From CAUZJF01 sp965248605 (lineage in GTDB: Bacteria > Chloroflexota > Dehalococcoidia > Lucifugimonadales > CAUZJF01), in NCBI GenBank assembly GCA_965248605.1, contig CBDFJV010000007.1:806001-870000 (forward strand): a stretch of 64,000 bases of DNA, given 5' to 3'. The translations under genes were made by a program, and so were the position numbers. Shown here in pieces: positions 35,648-42,657 of this stretch. The number at the start of each line of letters is the position of its first letter. Positions within the stretch are counted from its first letter, which is position 1. A model generated the notes under the pieces. That model had not been told where the DNA came from. It ran no database searches and worked only from the letters and a program-made list of their open reading frames with translations.

Positions 35648-35676
35648 TTGACGTAACGGACGCTGTGTGATAAAAT
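35648..35676 (+). promoter_or_regulatory. Sigma-70-like promoter of the vapB-like/vapC pair
   Basis: TTGACG (35648-35653), a 17-nt spacer and TAAAAT (35671-35676) form a near-consensus promoter. The expected transcript start near 35683 would leave the in-frame TTG at 35686 almost without a leader, which supports translation from the ATG at 35704. Confidence 0.65.
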
Positions 35677-35703
35677 GGTGCCGAGTTGAAAGGCAAGGTC
35701 TTT

Positions 35704-36087
35704 ATGAGCGTGAAGGAGGCTGCGGCGACCTACGAGGTCAGCCGCGCAAAGTTGCATCGCCTTGTCCAGACCGGTCGACTGCAAACCGCCAAGGACCCGC
35801 GAGACGAAAGGGTGACCTTGCTGCGCACCGACGAGCTAGAAACGCTCTTCCAGTTACCAGCACACGAGAGCACAGACATGGATTACGTGACAGAGGACAG
35901 AACAACAGAGACGGCCGAAGGACGGTTGACAGACGCCTTGCGTGATCGCATCGACACCGTGAGGGCGCGCGTGGCCGGAGGGAGGACCGAGGTCGAGGAT
36001 AGCACGAACGTTATCCGAGAAGCTCGAGCGCAGCGGAGCGAGCAGCTTCGCGAGGCGACCCCTGTCGGACGGCGTCTTCGCAAGTAG
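35704..36087 (+). CDS. HTH (excisionase/MerR-like) antitoxin partner of VapC
   Basis: A 127-residue DNA-binding protein. The first 55 residues, MSVKEAAATYEVSRAKLHRL followed by RLQTAKDPRDERVTLLRTDE, form an excisionase-type winged helix. The remainder is charged and helical (VRARVAGGRTEVEDSTNVIRE) and probably wraps the toxin. It lies 2 nt before a PIN-domain gene, the usual antitoxin-toxin order, and its promoter is directly upstream. Alternative start: TTG at 35686. Confidence 0.8.
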   Translation: MSVKEAAATYEVSRAKLHRLVQTGRLQTAKDPRDERVTLLRTDELETLFQLPAHESTDMDYVTEDRTTETAEGRLTDALRDRIDTVRARVAGGRTEVEDSTNVIREARAQRSEQLREATPVGRRLRK

Positions 36088-36089
36088 AA

Positions 36090-36326
36090 GTGACAGTCGT
36101 AGTCGATGCCAGCGTCGCGCTGAAGTGGGTCCTGCAGGAGCGGGACACCGAGCAAGCGCTCATCCTCTGGGACCGGTGGCAGGCTGCAGAAGAGTTCGTC
36201 GCCGCACCTCCGATTTTCAGGTCCGAAGTGACCAACGCTGTTTACCAGTCGGTCCGTCACGGTCACTTCAGTGTCAAGGGCGGTGTGAAAACGTACCAGC
36301 GGGGCGGAGCAAAACTGTACCACTGA
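36090..36326 (+). pseudogene. vapC: VapC-type PIN-domain toxin, truncated by IS21
   Basis: From a GTG start the sequence reads TVVVDASVALKWVLQER, the first acidic residue of a PIN RNase, and continues through PPIFRSEVTNAVYQSV with the conserved Glu. After about residue 60 it runs into the left end of the IS21 element (from 36272) and stops after a further 18 codons of insertion-sequence DNA. The last two PIN acidic residues are lost, so it should be inactive. The missing 3' half is not found on the other side of the element, which points to a deletion as well as an insertion. Confidence 0.85.
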
Positions 36327-36373
36327 ACGCCGTAGAATGGGCATCAAGGTTCGTGGGGCGTTGGAGATCAGGC

Positions 36374-37141
36374 TCAGTCAGATAGCTGGCGGCCAGAAGT
36401 CTTCTTGCTGTGCTTGAGTCGGTAGCTGTCCCCGTTCATCTCCAGGATGTCGACATGGTGGGTGAGGCGGTCGAGGAGAGCTCCGGTCAGCCGTTCAGAG
36501 CCGAACACCTCGGTCCACTCGACGAAGGGCAGGTTGGAGGTCACCAGGACCGATCCACGCTCGTAACGCTGGCTGAACACCTCGAAGAGGAGCTCGGCGC
36601 CAGTCTTGGACAAGGGCACGAAGCCCAGTTCGTCGATGATCAGAAGCTTGAGTCGTGCGAGCCTTCTCTGCAGGTTGAGCAGACGCCGTTCGTCCCTGGC
36701 CTCGATCAGCTCGTGAACCAGAGCAGCGGCGGTGGTGAAGCCCACGGACAGTCCCCTCTGACACGCAGCCAGACCGAGACCGAGGGCGATATGGGTCTTG
36801 CCGGTGCCACTGTTGCCGAGAGCGATGACGTTGTGGGGGCGCTCGATGTACTCGCATCGTGCCAGCTCCAGAACCAGAGCCTTGTTCAGGGACGGCATAG
36901 ACAGGAAGTCGAAGGTGTCGAGGCTCTTGGTCGTCGGGAAGCGGGCTGCTTTGATCCGACGTTCCACCATGCGATGGTGACGGTCGATCAGCTCCAACTC
37001 CGATAGTCGCAGCAGGTAGTCCGGATGGTCAGCTCCCTCACTGGCACACTGGGATGCCAGCTTGTCGTACTCCCTCAGGAACGTGGGGAGCTTGAGTTGC
37101 TTGAGGTTGTGTTCGAGCAACATCGTGGACTTGTTGGTCAT
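36374..37141 (-). CDS. istB: IS21 helper ATPase IstB
   Basis: The 255-residue AAA+ ATPase that remodels target DNA for the IstA transposase. Walker A is GNSGTGKTHIALGLG (about residues 108-122), Walker B LLIIDELGFVPL (about 170-181), followed by sensor-like VLVTSNLPFVEW. An N-terminal helical domain precedes the ATPase core. It overlaps the istA stop by 4 nt (ATGA), allowing coupled translation. Confidence 0.95.
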   Translation of the reverse strand: MTNKSTMLLEHNLKQLKLPTFLREYDKLASQCASEGADHPDYLLRLSELELIDRHHRMVERRIKAARFPTTKSLDTFDFLSMPSLNKALVLELARCEYIERPHNVIALGNSGTGKTHIALGLGLAACQRGLSVGFTTAAALVHELIEARDERRLLNLQRRLARLKLLIIDELGFVPLSKTGAELLFEVFSQRYERGSVLVTSNLPFVEWTEVFGSERLTGALLDRLTHHVDILEMNGDSYRLKHSKKTSGRQLSD

Positions 37142-38652
37142 GACCGGCTCCCCGCCAGGAGAGCCATGTAGTCCCTGGTCGAGGTTGTTGCAACGTTGGT
37201 CCTGGGCAGATACGGGTACAACTCCATGTCGAGTCTAGGCGGTCGACCCTCGATCCTGCACAGCACCAGGTGCTTGACAGCATCGAAGCTCACAGCCCCG
37301 AGTCGAATGGCGTCTCGTACGGCGTCGTGGACTTCTTCCGGCTGGAAGTTCTCCATCAGTCTGAGCACCTGCACGAACTCCCTCTTTCCTCGCTTGCCCA
37401 TCCGAGACTCCAGCAGCCGCCGCAACACTCCGAACTCCTCGGGCAACTCCCATCCAACCAGCGGCGCCGCCTGATCCAATGCCCTCGTCTTCTTCTCAAG
37501 GAGCGGCAGGTAATGGAGAGGGTCGAAGACGAAGTCGTCTCGATCGTAGGACCGCCGATGGCGGGCGATGACTTCAGCGCCACAGCTGATCACAACCTCA
37601 TGTACATATCCGCGGACCACAACGTCCCGATGACCGTAGGCCACCGGGACCGAATAGTCATTGGTCCGGTATCTGACCAGGGACAGAGAACTGACCCTCG
37701 TCGCGTGCTTGTCGCTGGCGTCGTACGGTACGGCCGGCAGAGGCAGCAACTTCTCCAGGTCCCGCTCCAGCCGTTCTCCTATCGTCTCGTTGTGGCCGCG
37801 GAGTCGATCTTCGAACCGTCTGAGGCAGTGTTGCTCCAGATGAGCATTGAGGGCATCGAAGCTCTCGAACGATGGAATGGGCACCAGGAAGTTCCGGCGG
37901 ACATAGCCGACCAGACCTTCTACTTTGCCCTTATCGTTCCCTTTGCCTGGACGGCCGAACCGGTCCTCGAACAGGTAGTGGGACTGAAGCTCGGAGAACA
38001 CCCTGGTCCGCTGCCGGCGACCATCTCCCAGGATTCTGGCTACCGCGAGCGTGGTGTTGTCGTAGAGGATGCTCTGAGGCACTCCGCCCAGGAACGCGAA
38101 GGCGGAGACGTGTCCGTCGCAGAATGACTCCGTCGTCTCGGCGGGATACGCCTTCACATAGCACCCGTCGCTGTGAGGGAGGTCCAGGGCGAAGTAGTGG
38201 GCTTTGCGTTCCACTCCGCCGATGATCACTCGAGCTTCGCCAAAGTCACACTGGGCATGTCCCGGGGAATGGGACAGTGGTACGAACATCTCTCGGGTAT
38301 GACGACGGCGTTCTCGAACGTAGTCTTTGACTATCGTGTACTTGCCGGGGAAGCCGTGTTCGTCTCTGAGCCGTTCGTAGATACGCTTGGCGGTGTGACG
38401 CTGCTTCTTCGGTGAGCTCAGATCCTGCTCCAGGATCTGGTCCATCACACCCTTATATGGATCGAGCTTCGGTCTGCGAGCCGGTCGTTGCCGTCGATAC
38501 CCTGGGGGCACGGAGTACTCGAGCATCTTGCGCACCGTGTCCCGGTGTAGCCCGAACACTCGGGCCGCCTCTCGGACGCTCATCCCTTCGACGAAACAAG
38601 CCCTGCGAACTCGCAGGTACATCTCCACCTTGTACATCCAATCCACCTTCAA
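37138..38652 (-). CDS. istA: IS21 transposase IstA
   Basis: A 504-residue DDE transposase. The N-terminal HTH reads SVREAARVFGLHRDTVRKML (about 24-43); the catalytic core shows the first Asp in GHAQCDFGEARVIIGG (about 135), the second in SILYDNTTLAV (about 200) and the Glu in KGKVEGLVGYVRRNF (about 240). A C-terminal mu-like beta barrel follows. Start ATG at 38652. No frameshift is seen, so the element may be active. Confidence 0.95.
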   Translation of the reverse strand: MKVDWMYKVEMYLRVRRACFVEGMSVREAARVFGLHRDTVRKMLEYSVPPGYRRQRPARRPKLDPYKGVMDQILEQDLSSPKKQRHTAKRIYERLRDEHGFPGKYTIVKDYVRERRRHTREMFVPLSHSPGHAQCDFGEARVIIGGVERKAHYFALDLPHSDGCYVKAYPAETTESFCDGHVSAFAFLGGVPQSILYDNTTLAVARILGDGRRQRTRVFSELQSHYLFEDRFGRPGKGNDKGKVEGLVGYVRRNFLVPIPSFESFDALNAHLEQHCLRRFEDRLRGHNETIGERLERDLEKLLPLPAVPYDASDKHATRVSSLSLVRYRTNDYSVPVAYGHRDVVVRGYVHEVVISCGAEVIARHRRSYDRDDFVFDPLHYLPLLEKKTRALDQAAPLVGWELPEEFGVLRRLLESRMGKRGKREFVQVLRLMENFQPEEVHDAVRDAIRLGAVSFDAVKHLVLCRIEGRPPRLDMELYPYLPRTNVATTSTRDYMALLAGSRS

Positions 38653-38697
38653 TCAGGTTCGGTCGTTCCTGATTGAAGGCGACAGGCGGTACAGTTT

Positions 38698-39042
38698 TCA
38701 AGCGCCACATCTCAGCGCTCGACCGCCCAGGTGGTACATTATCTCTCCGCCCTTCACATAGGAGACGTCGGCCTCCTTGAGGAGCTCAGCCTCCACCACG
38801 TCCCGGCCCAGAATCCAATCGGTGCTCACCTCGCAACGGTAGGCCAGCTCCAACAGGTGCTCATGGGAGGGCTTCATCTTCCCCGCCTCCCAGCACCAGA
38901 CGGCGTGAGGGCTGACTCCGACCAGCTTGCTCACCTGGGCCTGGGTCAGCCCCACCTTCTTCCTGGCCTCTCTGATGCGGGCGCCGATGTTCTGCCACTT
39001 GTAGCCCCTGTCTTTCGTCATGGGTCTAGCCGCTCGCGGCAA
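38698..39042 (-). CDS. XRE-family HTH repressor, C terminus running into IS21
   Basis: A 114-residue Cro/CI-type regulator. The HTH is VGLTQAQVSKLVGVSPHAVW (about 31-50) followed by WEAGKMKPSHEHLLELAYR. After ADVSYVKG the frame enters the right end of IS21 (38758) and ends about 20 residues later, so the native C terminus was probably replaced by insertion-sequence sequence. It is transcribed away from the three small HTH genes that start at 39166; the shared 120-nt gap contains a palindrome and a strong promoter. An internal ATG at 39021 is an alternative start. Confidence 0.8.
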   Translation of the reverse strand: MPRAARPMTKDRGYKWQNIGARIREARKKVGLTQAQVSKLVGVSPHAVWCWEAGKMKPSHEHLLELAYRCEVSTDWILGRDVVEAELLKEADVSYVKGGEIMYHLGGRALRCGA

Positions 39043-39060
39043 TGCTGTGGAACATGGTCA

Positions 39061-39073
39061 TATCACCGTGATA
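39061..39073. promoter_or_regulatory. Palindromic operator between divergent HTH genes
   Basis: TATCAC-C-GTGATA is a perfect 6-bp inverted repeat with one central base, similar in form to lambdoid CI operators. It sits just upstream of the XRE gene and 16 nt before the -35 element of the opposite promoter, so a bound repressor could act on both. Confidence 0.55.
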
Positions 39074-39088
39074 GTAGCACATACGTTC

Positions 39089-39118
39089 TTGACAAACCAT
39101 CTGCGTTATGATTACAAT
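39089..39118 (+). promoter_or_regulatory. Sigma-70-like promoter of the triple HTH operon
   Basis: TTGACA (39089-39094), an 18-nt spacer and TACAAT (39113-39118) give a near-consensus promoter reading toward the three HTH genes, 47 nt before their first ATG. Confidence 0.65.
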
Positions 39119-39165
39119 AATACCATAAGCTATGCTTAGAGTCTAGCAGCGAGGTGAAGTTGCAC

Positions 39166-39402
39166 ATGAGACCCAAACATCGGGGCGTCGTCAGGCTCAA
39201 GACCCAGGCGCTGTGGCGCCGGTTGGATGAGTTGAACGGCTCCCAGAACTGGCTCGCCGAAGAGATCGGCATCAGCAAGAGCTACATGTCCTTTCTGATA
39301 AGGAAAGAGAAGGCTCCTTCGGGACGGGTGAGGCGAAGGATGATGGAGGCGCTCGACCTCCACGGGTTCGATGATCTCTTCTTCATTGAGCATCCTGATT
39401 GA
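39166..39402 (+). CDS. Small HTH DNA-binding protein (first of three)
   Basis: A 78-residue protein consisting of little more than a Cro-type HTH: NWLAEEIGISKSYMSFLIRK (about 32-51) followed by PSGRVRRRMMEAL. The ATG at 39166 has GAGGTG at good distance; GTG at 39154 is an alternative. Its stop overlaps the TTG start of the next gene by 4 nt. Likely regulator of the mobile element that follows. Confidence 0.75.
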   Translation: MRPKHRGVVRLKTQALWRRLDELNGSQNWLAEEIGISKSYMSFLIRKEKAPSGRVRRRMMEALDLHGFDDLFFIEHPD

Positions 39403-39722
39403 GTACCCGCAGCTCTCCCCCCCGTCTGCCCGGCGATAGCGATGAGCTCACCATCGGGGGCCGCGTTGTGCCCTACGAGACCGGCGAACTACCCGAGGAC
39501 TTCGTCCAGCGTCTCCACCTGCTGAAGAAACGTACCGGCCTCACCTGGAACGGTTTCGCCGACCTGCTGGGCGTCGACCGCAAGCAGATGCTCAGGTGGC
39601 GACGGGGGACGGAGCCCTGCGGCGGGGCCTATCGCTCCCTGGTCCGCATCGCCCGGTGGGTTCCTGGGGGCCTGGACCTCATGGTCGGAGAGGACTTCTT
39701 GATCTCACTGAGGGAGGACTAA
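39399..39722 (+). CDS. HTH DNA-binding protein (second of three)
   Basis: Begins at TTG 39399 inside the stop of the preceding gene. The 107-residue product has a short strand-rich start (ELTIGGRVVPYETGELPED) and then an HTH, TGLTWNGFADLLGVDRKQML, with RWRRGTEPCGGAYRSLVRIA after it. The WRxGxxP pattern is shared with the third gene, so the two are probably duplicated relatives. Function beyond DNA binding unknown. Confidence 0.72.
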   Translation: MSTRSSPPRLPGDSDELTIGGRVVPYETGELPEDFVQRLHLLKKRTGLTWNGFADLLGVDRKQMLRWRRGTEPCGGAYRSLVRIARWVPGGLDLMVGEDFLISLRED

Positions 39723-39726
39723 ACCA

Positions 39727-39987
39727 TTGCCTCGTCAACGCATCAACTACCGGAGGACGATTCACCACTTTCCCAACGACTTCCCTCGGAGTCTGGAACG
39801 GTTCAAGGACGCCTCCGGCCTCACCTGGGGTGAGATGGCCCGCCGTCTGGGGACGAATACCCTCACGTTGAGGCGGTGGCGGGCTGGTACCCGGCCCAAC
39901 GCACTGCACCTCCTTGCGCTGCTGGACCTGGCCGAGGAGTTGAAGCTCGCCCATTTGTTGCCAAAGGGTACCTTCCACCGCCGATAG
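39727..39987 (+). CDS. HTH DNA-binding protein (third of three)
   Basis: An 86-residue HTH protein starting at TTG 39727, 4 nt after the previous stop. The HTH is SGLTWGEMARRLGTNTLTLR followed by RWRAGTRPNALHLLALLDLA, closely parallel to the second gene (TGLTWNGFADLLGV, RWRRGTEP). Three successive small HTH genes with overlapping or touching ends and rare starts suggest coupled translation. Likely control genes of the integrated element. Confidence 0.7.
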   Translation: MPRQRINYRRTIHHFPNDFPRSLERFKDASGLTWGEMARRLGTNTLTLRRWRAGTRPNALHLLALLDLAEELKLAHLLPKGTFHRR

Positions 39988-40150
39988 ATTCCGTCGCATC
40001 GCCCTCATCCCCTGGATTGAATCCCAGGGGCCTCCCCTCACACCCCCTCATCATCCCTGGGAAACTCAAGCCCAAGCCATCGCCCATCCCAACCTTGGCA
40101 GGCGGCTGCCGCGAGCCACACCCGCCGTGCGTCCTGGCTCTTTCATCAGA

Positions 40151-40190
40151 CCCCTATAGGGGGGTTCAAAGATGAACACCCCTATAAGGG
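40151..40190. repeat. Imperfect inverted repeat in the 315-nt gap after the HTH genes
   Basis: CCCCTATAGGGGGGTTCA and TGAACACCCCTATAAGGG face each other around AAGA. The arms differ at two or three positions. It may act as terminator of the HTH operon or as a binding site for one of its products. The rest of the gap 39988-40302 shows no gene. Confidence 0.5.
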
Positions 40191-40302
40191 ATTACGCCCA
40201 ACTTTCCGCTCCCCCACACTGAAGAAGAACGGGCGTTCGCCCAAGAGGGGCAAATACCCAGGAGATGAACGAAAGGCCAGCGGTCCAGTGCGACTACGCG
40301 AC

Positions 40303-40527
40303 ATGAAACATACGAGAAAGAACCAACGCAAAAGAGGAGAGAAGCCCGCCGAGGACGAATCCCTCGCCGAGCTGATGTCGTCCTACACTCCCGAGCAGCG
40401 CAGGGCGATCCGCAAGGGGCTGCGCATCCTGGCAAAGGTCGCCGTCCGCGCCCACATGCGGCGGCAGGCGGCCGCTACCTCCGAGCCGGAAGCCCAGCCG
40501 GACGGCGGCTGCGACGAGGAGGTCTGA
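40303..40527 (+). CDS. Small charged protein upstream of the PP-loop gene
   Basis: A 74-residue Lys/Arg- and Glu-rich protein, MKHTRKNQRKRGEKPAEDES, with a central helix (YTPEQRRAIRKGLRILAKVA). I recognise no family. Its TGA overlaps the ATG of the next gene (TGATG) and GAGGAGG near its end serves as that gene's ribosome site, so the two are translationally coupled. An ATG at 40288 would add five residues. Confidence 0.6.
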   Translation: MKHTRKNQRKRGEKPAEDESLAELMSSYTPEQRRAIRKGLRILAKVAVRAHMRRQAAATSEPEAQPDGGCDEEV

Positions 40528-41363
40528 TGGCCTCCTCTCCAGCCCTCACCGTCATCAGCCTGGGCGGAGGCGTCCAGTCCTCCGTCATGGCGCTCATGGC
40601 CAGCGACGGCGCATTCGACACCGAACCTGACTGCGCCATCTTCGCCGACACCCACTGGGAGCCGCCCAGCATCTACACCCACCTGGATTGGCTGTCCAGC
40701 AATCTGAGCTTTCCCCTGTACATGGTGGACAACGGGCGCAGCCTACGGGAGGACGCAAAGGCCCTGACCAATCACTCAGGGTCCCGCAGCTTCGTAGACC
40801 TTCCCGTCTACCTGAAGGGGCGCGACGGCGAGGGCGACGGCATCGGCAGACGCCAGTGCACCGAGCACTACAAGATCGCACCCGTGCGCCGCAAGATACG
40901 CGAGCTCCTGGGGCTAAGGAAGGGACACCGCGTCCCAGCCGGCACGACCGTCGAGCTGTGGCTCGGTATCTCCACCGACGAGGCCGTCCGCATGAAGGAC
41001 TCACGAGACAGGTGGATGACGAACCGCTACCCGCTTATAGAGGCGGGGATGTCGCGAAGGGACTGCATGGACTGGTGGACGGCCCGCTACGACAGGCCGC
41101 TGGAACGCTCGGCCTGCGTCGCCTGCCCCTTCCAGTCACGCCAGCGATGGGTGGAGACCAGGCGCAGGTGGCCGGAGCTGTTCGCCGAGGCGGTGGAGAT
41201 CGACGCGAACATGCGCCGCAGGCTCGCCTTCGCCAAGGAGCCGTACCTCCATCCGCGAAGGATTCCCCTCGACCAGGCCGTCAACCGCGATGAGGTACGC
41301 CTGGGACACGATGGGGAGAGAGACGGTTTCGGAAACGAGTGCGAGGGACACTGTGGGGTGTGA
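40527..41363 (+). CDS. PP-loop ATP pyrophosphatase, PAPS-reductase/DndC-like
   Basis: A 278-residue adenosine-nucleotide alpha-hydrolase. The PP-loop is SLGGGVQSSVMALMA (about residues 11-25). Cysteines that could hold an iron-sulfur cluster are in RRQCTEHYK (about 111), CVACPFQSRQRW (about 197) and the C-terminal FGNECEGHCGV. Such proteins are common in phages and integrated elements and are related to PAPS reductases and to DndC, the sulfur-activating enzyme of DNA phosphorothioation; no other dnd gene is present. Fragments of a second and third copy of its C terminus occur at 45197-45320 and 56344-56391, so this gene family belongs to the local mobile DNA. Confidence 0.82.
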   Translation: MASSPALTVISLGGGVQSSVMALMASDGAFDTEPDCAIFADTHWEPPSIYTHLDWLSSNLSFPLYMVDNGRSLREDAKALTNHSGSRSFVDLPVYLKGRDGEGDGIGRRQCTEHYKIAPVRRKIRELLGLRKGHRVPAGTTVELWLGISTDEAVRMKDSRDRWMTNRYPLIEAGMSRRDCMDWWTARYDRPLERSACVACPFQSRQRWVETRRRWPELFAEAVEIDANMRRRLAFAKEPYLHPRRIPLDQAVNRDEVRLGHDGERDGFGNECEGHCGV

Positions 41364-41412
41364 AAAGGCGGCTATCTACGGGGAGAAAGTGCGCGGCGAG
41401 CGCCGCAGCGTG

Positions 41413-41769
41413 CTAGTAGAGGATCATGTGGGTGGGAACCAGCCGTTGAGCTTCCGGGTCCACCGCCAGGGCCAAGCCCTCCAGGGTGTAGGCCCCCAGC
41501 AGGGGAGGGGCATCCTCCACTCCGAAGACCACGATGGTGACTACGCTCTCGCCGTCAATGGTAGCCCACGCCTGTCCGAACTCCATCTCGACGCGCCGCC
41601 CGTCGGCCACCAGAAATCCGCGCTTGCCTGTCGGCTCGATGCCCAGTTCCCGCAGAAGGCTGGAGGGCAACGTGGTGAACGATGCGCCGGTGTCCACCGT
41701 CGCCTCTATGTCCTGTGCCTGCTGGCCGTCCATGCTGGAAATGCGGAGCGGCCACTTGAAAGTCCCCAT
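41413..41769 (-). CDS. Retropepsin-like aspartic protease
   Basis: Starts at the ATG 41767-41769 behind GGAGGGG, giving MGTFKWPLRIS and 118 residues. The active-site triad sits in ATVDTGASFTTLP (DTGA, about residue 26), and the second hallmark strand LLGAYTLEGL (about 89) matches the Psi-loop of single-domain clan AA proteases, which work as dimers. Small proteins of this type are often next to toxin-antitoxin or RHH genes in bacteria. It is transcribed against both neighbours. Target unknown. Confidence 0.8.
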   Translation of the reverse strand: MGTFKWPLRISSMDGQQAQDIEATVDTGASFTTLPSSLLRELGIEPTGKRGFLVADGRRVEMEFGQAWATIDGESVVTIVVFGVEDAPPLLGAYTLEGLALAVDPEAQRLVPTHMILY

Positions 41770-41918
41770 AGAGAGAACCCCTCCGTCGCCAACGTCTATC
41801 ATGCCATTTTACTCCAATTCAAGTGCTCGTTACAGGGGGCGCGCCCCTTGACAGGGGTAGGCCGGTTCGTCCATGATAAGGGTATGACCCAGTATTACCA
41901 TAAGAGGTAAAAAGAGAG

Positions 41919-42191
41919 ATGCCCAGGACGACTAAGGTCATCACCTTCTCCCTGCCCCCGGAGATGGCCGAGCAGGTCAAACAGGTGATGGCCGAGGAGG
42001 ACCGCACCATGAGTTCGCTCATCCGGGAGGCCCTTCGCCTCTACATGGACGACCGCGAGTGGAGAAGCCTCGTGCGTTACGGACAGCGCCGCGCCCGAGA
42101 GCAGGGCATCGCCCCCGAAGACGTGGAGCGCCTGGTGGAGGAGCTCAGGGCCAAACAAGCAGAAGCACAAGGAGGACGCACAGATGAGTGA
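41919..42191 (+). CDS. Ribbon-helix-helix (CopG-type) regulator
   Basis: A 90-residue protein with the RHH fold: the DNA-binding strand TKVITFSLPPEMAEQVKQVM and the helix RTMSSLIREALRLYMDD. A charged tail (EDVERLVEELRAKQAEA) may bind a partner. No toxin gene follows; instead its stop overlaps the start of a serine recombinase by 8 nt, so it may regulate that recombinase. Confidence 0.82.
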   Translation: MPRTTKVITFSLPPEMAEQVKQVMAEEDRTMSSLIREALRLYMDDREWRSLVRYGQRRAREQGIAPEDVERLVEELRAKQAEAQGGRTDE

Positions 42192-42657
42192 GCGACAAGA
42201 CCCCACACCGGCTGCCCTCTACGCCAGGGTCTCCAGCGACCGCCAGGACGTGGACCTGTCCATTGCCGCACAGCTTCGGGCGCTTCGGGACTACGCCGAC
42301 AAGAACGGCTACCTTATCGCCCGCGAGTACGTGGATGAGGCCCAGAGCGGACGCGTCGCGGACAGGCCGGAGTTCCGCAAGATGATCGACGAGGCCAGCA
42401 GACCCGAGTCGCCTTTCCATGAGATTCTGGTCTGGAAATTCTCCAGGTTCACCAGAAAGCGCGAGCACGCCGTCGCTTTCAAGTCGATGCTCCGGCGCAA
42501 GGGAATCCGCGTCGTCTCCATCACCGAGCAGGCTGAGGACACCTCCACCGGCAGACTACTGGAAGGCATCATCGAGTCCGTTGACGAGTTCTACAGTGAG
42601 AATCTGATCCCGGTGTTTCAATCGAGACAAAATCTTCCGTCGGGATCGCCAGCGTGA
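42184..42657 (+). pseudogene. Serine recombinase, truncated after the catalytic domain
   Basis: The reading frame opens with the resolvase catalytic domain: AALYARVSSDRQDVDLSIAA with the nucleophilic Ser (about residue 18), EILVWKFSRFTRKREHAVAF and GRLLEGIIESVDEFYSENL. Homologues continue after SENL with the long recombinase domain and a zinc ribbon; here the frame runs within about 15 codons into the tail of an oppositely oriented serine recombinase gene and stops. The break at about 42597 looks like the junction of an inserted element. Probably non-functional for integration. Confidence 0.82.

Larger units (their letters stand above)
36272..38758. mobile_element. IS21-family insertion sequence
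   Basis: Contains istA and istB and is bounded by TGTCAAGGGCGG (36272) and, on the other strand, TGTGAAGGGCGG (38758), the TGT ends expected for IS21. Each end carries repeated sub-blocks of the type GGCGG...AAAACTGTACC (left about 36280-36320, right about 38690-38745), the multiple terminal transposase sites known in this family. No matching target duplication is evident, in agreement with a deletion at one flank. Confidence 0.85.

Noticed and set aside
36410..37006. Open frame opposite istB
   Set aside because: Shadow of the IstB ATPase, whose motifs are complete on the other strand.
40527..41363. Dnd phosphorothioation system
   Set aside because: Only a DndC-like PP-loop gene is present; dndA, B, D and E are absent nearby.
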